Shown piece after piece: positions 1 through 12,900 of a stretch of DNA of 64,000 nucleotides. A program made the position numbers and the translations under genes. The notes beneath the pieces were generated by a model that was not told the DNA's origin, did no database searches, and was given only the letters and a program-made list of their open reading frames with translations. How positions within the stretch are numbered: the first letter of the stretch is position 1; each line of letters starts with the position of its first letter. Origin of the DNA: Ischnura elegans (lineage: Eukaryota; Arthropoda; Insecta; Odonata; Coenagrionidae); contig NC_060253.1 of the NCBI RefSeq assembly GCF_921293095.1, positions 84,515,908-84,579,907 on the forward strand, given 5' to 3'.

Positions 1-1359
1 GATAATTGCAGTATGTTAGTTGGGAAAAGTGTAAATTGTGCTGCTTTTGTTTATGTTATGTTTGTATGGTAAAATATTTCTGAAAAATAACCATTTTGTC
101 AGCAGCGCAGTTTAATAAGAATAATGACGTTGATATAAAGGTAAGAGATTTAAATCAATACTTTAAATTGAGCATAAGGCATACATTAAAATAAACTGTA
201 TTTCTTAGGAAGAATACATTATTTGATGTGAGTAATATGCCTTCCGAAACTTTTAAAGCTAGTAGGAATTCAAACCAAAAACAAGTTCGAAGGGCTCGGC
301 ACTACAACAATACTGTAAAACGACCGTGGTCAGAAGGCCTTTAAATATGTATGGAGGGTAAGGAAGTGGAGGCTATGGGTCATCGAAGGCTCTTGCCTAG
401 AAATAGAGCTTGTTTGTTAATAAAAGAGTCCGTTTCCCTACTTAAAGCACGCGATTTAAGTCCATTTTCCATGGAATGCACTCAAAGAAGGAAACCTTTC
501 AATGCACCTCTTGCAGTGCCCAGCGATTGCATAATGAGAGTCATTCGTAGCAATATTTATAAATTTTACTTTCTGGTGATTATTTTCTGTCACTAATATA
601 TCTGTTATCCACACATAAAAGTGAATGAGACCATATGGCATCCACCCGCTTGCCGCGTCGCCGTACTCTCCGCCGCCGCCGGCCAGAACCGGTGTCGTCC
701 GTGCGTTCGAAAAAACGATTTAAAATTCGGGGTTGCAAATTGGTGCAAGGTTTGACCTTAGATTCACAATGCAGAAGCTTCAAAGAACGACATGATATAA
801 GTTACTTAGTGTAAGCCGGTGACAATGTCTACTTTTTTTCTACGTTTATGTGAAAAAATGGGTTGAAAACAGGCTCCGCCATTTTGTTATGTATCTATGG
901 TTATTGATGAAAAAAAATCTTTAAAAACCTTTTAAATGAAAGAATAAGAAGTGTCAATTAAGATGGTATAACAGTTTTGTCGATAAAACTATTTATAAAA
1001 CCACTGCACGAGGATAAAGTCGGCAATTTTCAGAAAAAATCGAGGGTGGTCGTTTTTCGCTAAATTTGCTCAACTTTGACCTCACATATATTGTTAAAGT
1101 GAAAACACAGGACCAAAATAATCTGGGTTGTTATGCACAATTTATTTGAGAATGTGTACGCGAAGTTTCAATTTCCTAGCTCAAAAAATCGATTTTGAGG
1201 TTTTGGCCAGCTTTTTTCGATTCTAGCCCACTGTGCGCCGCCATCTTAAATGACGTCAGCTCATGCAGTAATGTTGTTCTTAACCACCTTGACCGTGCAC
1301 ATTATTGAAGTTTACAGTGGAGATATTGTGGTTATTACGACGTATTTTTCGTGTCGTAG

Positions 1360-1514
1360 TTATTCCTCGATATGTCGCAGCGTATAGCTTCAAGTACTGC
1401 ATTGTGCCTAAGTGCAGAAATACGACTAGAAATGCTCCAAATAAATATTTTCATACGGTCACCCAAGACTTAGAACGAAGATTGGTTCGGACGACAAAGT
1501 GCCGACGAATGTGA
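1360..1514 (+). pseudogene. THAP-type zinc-finger fragment of a decayed transposon
   Basis: The translation contains YCIVPKCRNTTRNAP followed by YFHTV and a basic tail. This resembles the first half of a THAP domain (C-x4-C, then FH). The Trp and the later Cys/His pair are not found. P-element-like transposases carry THAP domains, so a transposon origin is likely. It is a short match and could be something else. Confidence 0.4.
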
Positions 1515-1829
1515 ATGAAGGATAAAATGAATTCTAATATTAACGCATTGTTTATCAGATTTGACACAATCCTATACCTACTCATCTTCACCAGTGGAAA
1601 GTTTTTTCACTTGCTGGCTTTATCCACTTCGAGGGGATCTCTGTCCGACACTTTTTGAAAAATTTGTATTCCTCAAAGAGACTAATGCAACCATATAGAG
1701 CAACGTTCGAGAAGTTTTACTTTAAAAAATAAAATATATATTTTTAAAACATACCTTTTTCGTGTACTATTTGTAACTATCTTTACGAGCAAAAACAGGT
1801 TAAATATTTTTAAAGATCTCTTAGTTTCC

Positions 1830-2300
1830 ATAAGGTGAGGTGGGGTAAGTGGGACTGCGGGGTTAGCGTGACCCCCCTTCAGGTAAATCGTATTTCCGTT
1901 CTCGAAGCAGGTGGCGGTAGTGCAACATATTCCACACCTTGTTATGAAACCAGAGCCAACGACTTTGTAATACTTATCCCTTAATTTCTCGTTCCACATG
2001 CTTAGGAAATATACCCGTCCGTTCATCTCGTAGTCTAAGTTGGTTGTGAGGAGAGGCTATACCGCAGTTCCCTCTGAATCAACGCATCGGAGGTGTTAGG
2101 TAAGAACTATATCTTGTTTTCTCTTCTTCATGGATTGGTTTTCCTTGCTTTACTTTAAATTTAGGAACTCGGGTCATTATATTTAGTTTAGTTGGGGGGT
2201 CGCACTTTCCCCATCGTAACCGTTCATTCCTGCCTTCCGGGGCAAGCGCGACCGCGTTGTCTGGGGTAAGTGCGACCCCCTGCCGCACTTACCCCAGGAT
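1830..2300. repeat. Cluster of GGGGTAAGTG / CACTTACCCC motifs
   Basis: The motif GGGGTAAGTG and degenerate or inverted forms recur several times (about 1843, 2182-2210, 2263-2295), often followed by GCGACCCCC. The stretch looks like an old interspersed repeat. No gene is evident in it. Confidence 0.4.
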
Positions 2301-2564
2301 ACGAGGTTGAAGTATGGATTGAATTTTTAGCTTCTGTCTAACAGTTCTTGCGTTAAACTTTCTTAAATAAATGTTGCAAAACACCGAAGTTTATAAAACT
2401 AGGTCTTTTAATTAGAGTCCTCTCATTAACTCTTATTTTCAAGGTTTATCAGATAAAGATAGCTTACTTCAGTTTGTTGATTGATTATGATAGGGCATTG
2501 GATATTATGTCTCCTGACGAGGAGGATGTAGACGACATGGTGTTAATGCCTGAAACAAGATAGC

Positions 2565-2825
2565 ATGAGTCGAAAAAGCTTAACAAATTCGGTGACTAAC
2601 ATTCAAAGTGGAGATTGGATTCTGGCTAGATTCAGCAGCAAAAAGTCAGTTGCTCACTATGCAGGGAAAATTCTGGAGATTAATGAATGAGGTAATGCCG
2701 TGGTTTTCTCTTTGAGGACATTTTTTGGAACTGAAATAAGTTTCACCTGTCCATGGAATGAGGATTCCAGCGAAATACCTAGGGAAGGTGTTGTAAAAAT
2801 ATTACCGAAGCCCCCTGTCGGCCGT
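2565..2825 (+). pseudogene. C-terminal remnant of a DDE (pogo/Tigger-like) transposase
   Basis: Starting at the ATG at 2565, the frame reads GDWILARFSSKK, HYAGKILEI, then after one in-frame TGA (2688-2690) FSLRTFF, CPWNEDSSEIP and VKILPKP. This W-x3-RF, HYxGK and final LP-x-P pattern resembles the tail found on some pogo-type transposases. The rest of the transposase is not seen. The family call is from memory of the pattern only. Confidence 0.4.
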
Positions 2826-3868
2826 CGACCGGCCGGCTTACAAATGTTTTTTTTTTCAAAAAGTATTTCAAATACTGTTTTAAATTTCAAACTCCCAAGT
2901 CACAGGTATTGTGCACTTCAATTTTGCCCAGCCCTACTTACATAATACTTGAACTGCTCTCAGAACTAGCTATGCAATCATTGCAAGAAAGGCTGTTAAC
3001 TTCCACCTCACCGTCCTCCTCAAAAACTCGTGCCTCCACATAATAGGTTGTGCTCGGGTCACACACGAGCTCGAACGATACATTCGTTTTGATTGTGCGT
3101 AATTTGCACGCAACCAATGGCAGTCTAAACATATGTTTAGACACTGTGGTTTAAAGTGCCAATGGCGTCGTCAGCGTAATCTTCTCGTCCGACGCTAATA
3201 AATTTAATTTCATTGTTAAATTTCATAAACACATTTAATATGTATTTTACAAGAGCCGGTGATATTATATTTCCATAGCTATGCATCTTCACTCCCCGGC
3301 TTTAAGCATGCATGTAGCAATTTCTGTTACTTATGTAAATTAACATTGCTGCCGTTGTAATTTTCGGCAAGTTTCCGGTGTCAGCCTTGGTGAAACCAGG
3401 TTCCGTGGCGTTTGCCTTTTACGATAAAACCTCCGAAAGATATATAAGAAATAAAACCTCACTTAAAGTCGTTAAATAAACCGAGAAATTTGGTGACAAT
3501 GCGCGACGCCACTGGATTTCCCACACGATTGCATGAGCTGACGTCACTTTCCGGCTGGCCAATGGAATTACGTTTTAAAGTGGGTGTGTTTTTGGAACTG
3601 TTTCGGTCATTTCTTTTGTAAATTCGTAAGAAAATATGTGAAATAAGTGCGTTAAAGTGGCCTTTATGACATTTTTACTATATTTTACGATTTTTAGTTA
3701 GTATTTGAAGGGATATTAAAATTTTGTCCAGAGACCTATTCTTGTACATTTCAACGCCGTTCACGCGGCAGGATTATGAATATTACTCATCTTTCAATAT
3801 AATTGCTAAATCGAAGACTTGCAATGATAACTGATCGCTTAAATTCAACATTGTTCTCTTAAACATAC
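2826..3868. other. Presumed part of gene B intron 4; no supported exon
   Basis: The text near 2840-2945 (AGGGCTGGGCAAA and TATTTGAAATACT on the minus strand) resembles the ends of hAT-type elements. A minus-strand open stretch at 2938-3140 has plausible splice borders but no similarity to the missing NHR exon. A 17-bp inverted match (TGACGTCAGCTCATGCA) links 1251-1267 with 3531-3547, perhaps traces of one element's ends. Confidence 0.35.
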
Positions 3869-3959
3869 CTTCGTGTTGCACACGTTGGCTCCGTAGTTTG
3901 GCACAACAACCTTATTCTCTCCATACACGTTCACATCGTAGTAAATCCATGTTCCTCCG
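3869..3959 (-). CDS. Gene B exon 4: NHR segment TWIYYDVN and PNYGAN
   Basis: The acceptor is TATTTTCAG and the donor ACGAAG/GTATGT. It is 91 nt, ends in phase 0, and aligns without gaps to gene A exon 4. Confidence 0.82.
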
Positions 3960-6900
3960 CTGAAAATAAGGAAAGTCACATTCGATAAGTTGGTATTGAA
4001 GGCGGCCACGAGCAATAATAGGCAATTTTATGGATGCATATAAAATATTCCTTTGAGGATATTTGTTTTTTAGATGGTTTAAAAAAAGCAGCGGTGAGGG
4101 AAATAAAAAAATGATGGTTTAACGACCATATTTTTTCAAGGGCATGAAAAATAAATTAAAACATTTCCAATGCATGAGAGGCCAAAGGTAAAGACAATAT
4201 CAATAAACATAGAAACACAAAAAAAGAAACACTCACACGGGAAAATAAACTCGGAAGCTTTCGAATAACTAACTTCTTTCTCAACCTCAGTAAGAATGGG
4301 GAGGAAGGGAGAGTGTTGGAAAAGGGAGAAGAGGGGAGAGGTGTATGGGGAGAGGGAGTTAGGACGTTGGGATGCGACGTTCAAACCCGGAAAGTTTACA
4401 GCTGGCCAAACTATTTGGTGATACATGGAGGACATTTCAAGCGCAATACTCCGTCCGGCGGATTGGACGTTAAGCCGTGGTCCCCTTGGTACCTTTCATT
4501 AAGAGCATACCAACGCCGGGTTTCTCTCCACCCTCCCTTCCCTAATGGTGCAAATAACCTCAGCTGTCGGTCGCCTCCTCCAAATACCATTATTTGAGTA
4601 GCTACCACACCATGCACAAGATTCTCAAACAAAGGGCAAGTGATATGATCTTACAGGTTGGGAGTTGGAGAATGCAATCCTAAAGTACACCAAAAAGGTA
4701 ATGTATCGTGAGAAATAATTTCTTTTGATTTGAGAGCATTCAATTAAGAGATCCCTCTAGTGGCGGCTCGTGAGTCAAATGCTGGGAGGGGCACACTCCA
4801 CCGGGGGCTCAATTTTTTTTTTAACATTTCTTGTATTTTAGTGAGTTTTTAAGGCAATCTAGAGACCATTATGACTCACTATTACACAAAACAATCACTA
4901 GCACTAAAACACTAACAATCAATAACTCGATTAGCTCAACTATAACTCGGATTTTTTATATTTAAACAGTTTACACATAATAAATCAACTTGTCACCAAA
5001 ACAAGGTATTCTGCAACGCTGCAACACCAAGATTATACGGCCGCCGGCCAGCGCGGCGATGTCAACTCGTCGTTCTGCGCATGTTCGGACGGCGTCCCAA
5101 GACTTCCATGAGGCACAAGCTTAGACGCGTCATAGCACCAGCAGCCACCACCACTACCACTATCCATATAACTGCATGGTGATGGATTGGGACGTTCTGG
5201 CCAGCCCCCCGCGGCTAAAAATGCGAACTTCTCGCGCTATTTTCGGGTGTTTTTCCTACATTTTCGATGCATGCGATTGAAAAAAATACTTTGGCTAATT
5301 AGCTGCAGGTCATGTTGACGCATTTTTTGGGGATTTGCGGAGAGCTTCCAGGTGTCGGCCCAACTTTCATATCAATTAATAGATGAGCCGGAATGCGATG
5401 AGACCGTCAGGTGACAGTTTCGTCACCTTCGGGTGAAGCATGTGGCAGCACTTCTCTTGGGACAGGATCAGCATCATTATAGCCGTCTCTATAATCGGAA
5501 GATACCATTTTCACTTTAAATATACGGATGCGTTCACGCAGGAACGCAGCTGAGAATTAAGGCTAGAGGGTTTTTTTAGGAGCTACTAATAACGGGGGGG
5601 GGGGTATAGAATACGGGAGGTGCGGGTGCCCTTCCATAAATTATTAATATAAAAGGTTCAAAATGGTGAGTTTTACGGTTTTCTGAGGGATATTTTATTA
5701 GTCCTTACGATATTATATAACTCATATTTATCCATTGAAGTAAAATGGATTAAATTTCAAATTTTCTCTGAGCTCTGGGGGTGTTTCGTCCCCCAAATCC
5801 CCCCCTTTCGCTGCGCCACTACGTTCACGTAAAACGCTGGTTTCAGGTGCCTGAAAACTAGCAGTTTGTTTTCGACGTTTTCAAGCGGGGGAAATTATTG
5901 TGTCCTTCCACGTAAAAAGCTGGAAACAAGTTTAAGTCCTCATTTGTCGAGATGTCTTCGTCTTTTTTTTTTACTAGAAAACGTCGTGTTTAATCTAGAC
6001 AGGAAGGGAGGAGGGGTATATGATATTAATATCGAACGGAAGAATTGGGGATCGGGTTGGTGTGGTGGTTAGAGTGTTGGCTTCCCACCCGGCGGGCTCG
6101 GGTTCAAATCCCGGCAGTGGCAGAGAATTTTCAGACTGCCCGATCCCTGCTTGAATGTTGTGTGGAGGACATTTCAAGCGCAACACTCCGTCCGTCGGAT
6201 GGGTTGTTAAGCCGTAATCCCCATGGCGCCTTTCGTTAAGAGCAGGCTAATACCGACGCCGGGTTTCTTTCCACCCTTCCTTCCATACATTCCCTCATGG
6301 CGCAAATGACCTCAGCTGTCGGTCGCCTCCTCCAAATACCATACCATTACATACAGTAGAATTTAGGCGAGTAGCACCATCTCTTTCCTCAGTTGAAGCA
6401 TGACAAAGCTAGATTCTTTTCAAACACGAGAATGAAATTAGAGACATTTGTTTAGATTATCTGGATGCGGTGTTTCAAAGTTTTTACCGAGGTCAAAGTT
6501 CCGCCATCTTAATTTGACAATTTATGGACTTAGTCTCCGACTGATATTTTAATCTTATTATCAGAGTCCTATAAATTGCCAAACAATAACTACGAGAGAG
6601 CAGTGTTAAGAGAGAGAGCAATCTAGAGGACACTGCTTATTATAGCCAACGGAAATCCAAAAGTTACAATGCAAAAGTATATTTTCAATTATATCCCCAC
6701 CAATAATGCACCTGGTGAAACCTACCCAGGCAGGTATCGAAACCGCGACCTCTTGTTTGGTAGGCGAGGACGTTACGCCGCCGCCACCGAGGTTTTCCCC
6801 TAAAAAGAACTCAACCACTGCCAAGGAGGTTGTAAATATCTGGAGGGGGCACCACTGCTTTCAACCGTGGAGCGCAGCGTGGCAGGAATGGGGGTGCTTG

Positions 6901-9900
6901 GGTAGGATAGCCACGCCCACTTTGACCAAAACATTGACAATCCCATAAGGGTCAATGATTACTATTTGGTGAAATTTTTGGTCGTAACTCGTTAATACAT
7001 TAAAATAAAATATGCAACGCACAATTTAAATCTTCTTTTCTTACTTCATAGGTAGGTTTCGCGAAGTTATGACTCAAATATCTTTTTACAGGGAAAAATT
7101 ATTATCAATAACACCACGGTTACGTTTCTACAACCAGCTCAGCTGAAAATAAAATTTTACGAGAGTAAACTAGCCTTAACTAAGCTAAAAGTGGCTAACA
7201 GCAACAGAGTTTATACATTATAATGAAATTATCGCGAATGATGGGAAAAATCCGATGACAATCACTGGCGAAATACTTATGATTATGGTAGCATTTTTCG
7301 CTTAATGTAGTTCATTTTCAGAACAAAACTTAGCCACCTCAGTCGGAGACTAAGTCCAAAAATTGTCAAAATAAGATCCAACAACAAACTAAGAAACAAG
7401 GCCAAAAACTCGGAAACAGCGCCTCCAGATACTAACAACCTCCTTGACTAACCCCAACTATAATTGGTATGTATATCGATGCGTTGATGGTGTTTGTCAT
7501 CATGTGAATGATGGTTATCCATTGAAACCTAAGCCGATAAAGGTGAGGAAAACTCGAAAAATGTTTGTGTTCATCAATCATCAAATCGATGGCTAAGTTC
7601 TAACAACACGCATCTCAAAAATAGCAACTTTTCAGGAGAGCAAAAAAATATTAATTTCTTTTACTTTCACACTGAAATTAAAAACCAAAATTTCATAAAA
7701 CTGAAAAAGAAGCATTCATTTGCAAACAAGGAGTTATTCTTTGCTTGTATTTTATTTTTTAAATGTTAATACACTTTGTTTAAGATACCCGTCTCAAACC
7801 GGCCGAATTTCAAATACTTATTGTTAGAACTTAGCCATCGATATGTTAAATTACTTTCTACAGAAGTGATTGATACTTGTAATCAATTACATTTAGGGTA
7901 AGCATAATGAGCTTTAATGGAGCACAATTTTTTTTCAGAGATCGGTCCATCATTATCAATAATCACATCGTAATGTTATAATGTCGTAGCTTAAGTGATA
8001 CTGATTCTTGATGGATATGAAACAATCAGATCAATTAGATAATTATGGACGTGTTTTTCCGAATTTGGGGTCAAATCAGATCACGTCACAGATATATCCA
8101 AATACGATCAATGTTTGGTAATAAAAAAAGTGAACGCCAACGGCGCGCAACTGAAGGCTCACTTTCATAGTAACAGTTCGTTTCCATTATGTCATCGTTG
8201 TTGCCTGGAGCAGTGAACGGTTTATCGTAACTCAAGGCAACAACGGCATATTTTAAAAAAACTTCAGGGCACTTTACCTGGTATACATTGATTCATAAAA
8301 CTTCACATCGTCCGGAGAGTGGGCCATTATGCCAATGCCATGGCAGCGACTTTTATCAGTATACCTCTTGTCTAGTCTCACCTCGAATAGTTCGTTATCA
8401 GTTAGAGGTCTGTTGGTAAATACTGCAGCGTTATGTACATTCTCCAAACTGCAATAAAAATGTGAAAATCGATGTTAACAATGCGCCTGAATGCGGTGAT
8501 ATAAATAAAAGACGAGATTATTTAACTTAAAGTAAGCTACATGTAAATTGCCTTTTATTTGCCGCTAAATTTATGGATACTTTAATCTCCATTGTGTAAT
8601 ATCCTTTTGAAAATTAAATCCAATACATAAATATAAGTGGAAATTAGAGTTCTTTTTCTCAGTTCACGTGGATATACTATGACTTATGTCCTTTATACTT
8701 CAATTAATTGCGTGCCATATGTTATGAAACAAAGCGGTTGCTGTGTTCCAAAATCAGGTGAACATCAGCTTCCGTCTGCTTACTGCCGCTACTGCTGTTC
8801 TCGGTTTTTTGTAGTAGCCACAGTAGAGTCCACAGTAGGGAACGTCGTCAAATGACTGACGTCATCGGTTACTGCACCGTAATGCCAGTTGATTTTGGAA
8901 AAGTTTGGCAGCACTGTCAGTACTGCCAGTGAATTTCGGAACGCGCCCTAAGAATGAAAAATACCAATATAGAAGGTCAAATTTCCTCAATAGCATAAGA
9001 GGCGCCTCTTCCGTCTGTTGGGAGACTTACTTGACCAATAGGGTAGTTTCCTTCATCAAAGAAACCGAAAGGCATTGATTGCGATTTGTTACCCACAATT
9101 ACTGTATTCATAATATACAAATTATTTCGTTTCAGAAATACCGGTTTAGACGAATGGCAATGGCCCATTTTAATCCTCATTTGAAAAGGGCCAGATTGGC
9201 GCCCATGCGATGCCACTCCACGTGACGTCACAGGGACATAGTTTCTATAGGAGAAGATAGGAGTTATACATCGTCTGAGATTACCAATGCATGCATGAGG
9301 CGCAGAGCTCAGGGAAACGTGTCTTAATAATCACCTATTAAAACTGGCTAAGGTCGGAAAGTTTTCTTCGTTTGATAAGGTATTAATAAACCTTTTTTAA
9401 GCCAAGCGCTACCAGACAGCAAGGTACTCAGCTACCCTCTAGCATCCTGCGTCCTATCAGCGCTCAGAGCCTCGATCAAGGTCACCTCACAAGGCGGGAG
9501 GGGGAACCAGAAATACGTCACACGGAGAGATTTCCTTACCCGTCGCGTTTTCGAGCGCTTGAAATTTTTCACTTTTCATTTAATCGCGAAAAATAGATAT
9601 CGTCATTTAAAAATCTAAAAGCGTGAAATACGTACTCCAGGAGTAATAATCTTCCGATATAGGCAATAAAAAAATAATAGGAAACCACCCTATTGTATCT
9701 CTGAAAGAAGTCGACTTATCAATGTAGCCGACGCGCGGGTGATATACACACAGAAACGATTGGAATCATTTTATTGCTCCGTATTTGTTCACAGAGTTAA
9801 CAATCAATTCTTTATCTGATAAGCCGTAGTAGCAATTAATTGAGACAAGTGTTCAGGAGACAGGCGCAGCAGGCAACGCAACCCCTTTATGAGTGACTCC

Positions 9901-12900
9901 CTGGGGACTTACGCATATCGCTTCGCCGCTGTTTCCCAGAGAGTTCCATTAACGGCCATAGAGGGCACGCGGTGCGCCGTAGTGTGACGGCACGAGCGAG
10001 GATCGGCGGAATACCTCCAAACGTTATGCCGTGCAACGCAAGCCCGCCACATCAAGAATAAGACAGACGTCCTAATTGCCTCAAAATTACTACAAAGTAG
10101 GGTCATCGCAGCCCTGACGTAGACTGAACGTGCCGTTGGTATACCGGCCATTGTAACCGTGGATGCGAAAAATAAATAAAAAATAAAGCAAATAAAAAAC
10201 GTATATAAAAAGTAAATCAGAAAATGTGCCAAGAGCTGATTGACACACTCATATTATTGGGAAAGGTATCCTTTTCAAACACTTCTCAGATGATAAACAT
10301 CATCCCTATTATATGAAAAGGCCGTTTAGAAATCATGACTTTGGCGTCATCCAGGAAGGTAGTATAAGTATAATGGCTATTTTTCCGATTCATTATTTAC
10401 ATTCGCCGGTGAAAGAACACCACGTGCTTCATAAAGGTATTAGTTTATGGCACCGACAGTTGAAATCAGTCAATTTTTGAATCTGTCAACGTACAAGTTT
10501 TAGAACTGTTACAAAAAGTAACGATTAATTTAAATAGTTACCTACATTTTTAAATATCAATTTTAATCCTGATTTTTTTAATCCGCTGATCCCAACTTAG
10601 GTATTTAATCTCATTCATTATAGTAGATTTAAAACGCTTTTTATTCAATTACTCACTTGATCCTTTGCGCAGACAAGCCGCCATTGAACACAACTACATT
10701 TGGGCCATGGCGATGGTGGAAACGTAACCCATTATCAATACTCCTTTTCTCCACGGTTTGGTTTTCATGGCCATCTGGAAATGAGAAAAGTGAAAAATAC
10801 AATAGATAGGTATGAGGTTACTAGCGAAAGATAACTTTGGAGTTTCTAAATCTAAATAGGTGCAAATTATGGCTTTAAAATTATTGAAGTGGTGATTCAA
10901 AGTTTAAAGTTGGTATACTTAACATCCGAGACCTATAGCTTGTACGAGTGTATTCTCAACGCTAAAACTTATACTGCAAGTAGTTTTTTTTAAGTATTCA
11001 ACTCAGAAATAACATTTTATTAGTAAGTCTCGTTTCCTCCATAAAAATTTATCGCATTAAAAAGTTAGTATTGACAAATTTTCGGAAAGATTTTGACTGA
11101 CTGTCTTTTATGATGGAAAAATTAGTTTAAATTGTTTCCAAAATTTCTTTTCATGAATAATACACTGGTTTTTAATTATTCTGACATCTTTTAAAATATC
11201 TTCGAAATTAAACTTTATCAGAACCACGTTTTTCATCTAAATTTGCCCAGCCGCCCCTTGCCCCTTTAAAAACGGCTGCAAAAAAAGTATGGCCTGTAAA
11301 TTTTTTCAAATGGTTGTTTGTGATTGTCTACTTGTAGGGAACGAATGATTAAAAAATCAGGATAATTAAAAATGTTGAGCTAAATTTGGAATCCACACAA
11401 ATGTTCCATACACCTGAAAATGTTTATGAGTTACGTACATAATAACGTCAGTTTTCAAACCCGGCCAAAGAATGCTTTTTTTGGCACTGACTAGCGAATG
11501 ACCAATGACCGGCAAATCTGTTTTCTTGACTTGTGCTGAAAGCTAAAATTACTGAGGCTCCGTGATACGCAAATCAAAACGAACGTATTGGCAACCGCAT
11601 TAAAAATCTTGTATATTTTAATTTTTTTTAATTTTTTTATTTATTAGTTTTTTTTGGGTCCCTTACCTCCCCTTAATCCGCGTATGCATCCCGTAATACA
11701 GACCCCTACCACTTTTAGGCATCAAACCACGCTGGTAACCCATAACTTATATTGCTAAACAGAATCCTCTTTGACCCGAGACCACTTATTCTGGCCGAAT
11801 GCGTGAGCGCGTGAAATATAACCAAGACGTGAAATTGCTTCACCATGAAAAGGGACAACATACCAAATAAAAAAATGCATGCCTGTTTATTTTTACTGTT
11901 ATTGATAATGCACACTATATTTTGAGTTTGTCGGGAAAAATAGTTTGAAGAGGAGGCGTATTCAATGAGAATGTTAAGTTTACATTCTTCGGTTACTCAA
12001 AAATTATTAATTATAATAATTAATATATATGCCCCTCCTATACCACTCGTATACCCCCTTCCCCTCTAATATTTTATGTTATATTAATCCTTTCCAAATT
12101 AAGGGGGTGAACAGTGTATTCATCCCTTAAAAACTTTTCCTTTAGCTACCATATCATATGTCCTAAAAAACGAAGAAAAATTGTTATTTTAATGTTTTTT
12201 AAAGTTTTTTTTTTCAATTTTCACCCCTTATCTTTTCAACCCCAGTGAAGTTTGTCTCTCTTTTGACCCTGATAGCCTTAAAACGTCGATTTTTTTCAAT
12301 CAGAAGCAGATAACATTAGTAAAATTCCCTTCAAAAGCGATAAGTTTAGATAAGGGGTTGTTTTCCCCTATTTAGGGGTTGCTCGTCAAAATGGAGGGTG
12401 ATAGAAAGAAACGGAGGTCGGATTTTCGGATTCAAAAACACCCTAAATTGTACCAGGCATTTTTTGAACTATTTTTTTGGCAGAACAATGTTATTTATCA
12501 ATAAAACTTCCAATTTGAGAAAAAATTCCATTCCCGATAAGGGTGTGGTGGGGGCGGTGGTGGGGGTGGTTGGCGACCACTCCCAGGGTGCATTCAAAGA
12601 ATTCAGGGGTGAAAAGCTGATTTGCAGCTTCGATGACTGAGAGCTAATTACCTTTGACGAGGATTTCCACGTGAATCTCACGATTCTCGCCGCATTCCAC
12701 GACGTTGTGAGTAGCTTCCATCTTAAGGTCAGCCGTCGATTTGGATGCATCCTTAGTGCGAGCTGAGAACGCGGTCGTCCACTGGCCATCCGAATTATTT
12801 AAGCGCCTATCGTAAGACACTTTCAAGACATTACGCCTCGCAGTATTAATGGGACAGCTACCGTCCGACTCCCCTCTTGCAGACGCGAACTGCAGTGTCA

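Noticed and set aside
580..783. Arg-rich minus-strand frame near the left edge
   Set aside because: Composition is driven by a CCGCCG-rich patch; no conserved pattern.
2938..3144. Minus-strand open stretch with splice-like borders, considered as gene B exon 5
   Set aside because: The phase-0 frame from its acceptor stops after 21 codons and lacks GD-x-VGV and LHFFVNG. The other frame has no NHR similarity, and the stretch abuts hAT-like text.
6060..6120. tRNA gene suggested by A and B boxes
   Set aside because: No complete cloverleaf is formed and the stretch continues into a SINE body found in other copies.
12469..12789. Minus-strand 106-codon frame overlapping gene B exon 1
   Set aside because: It is a shadow in another frame; the signal-peptide frame starting at 12937 has splice continuity with the NHR exons.
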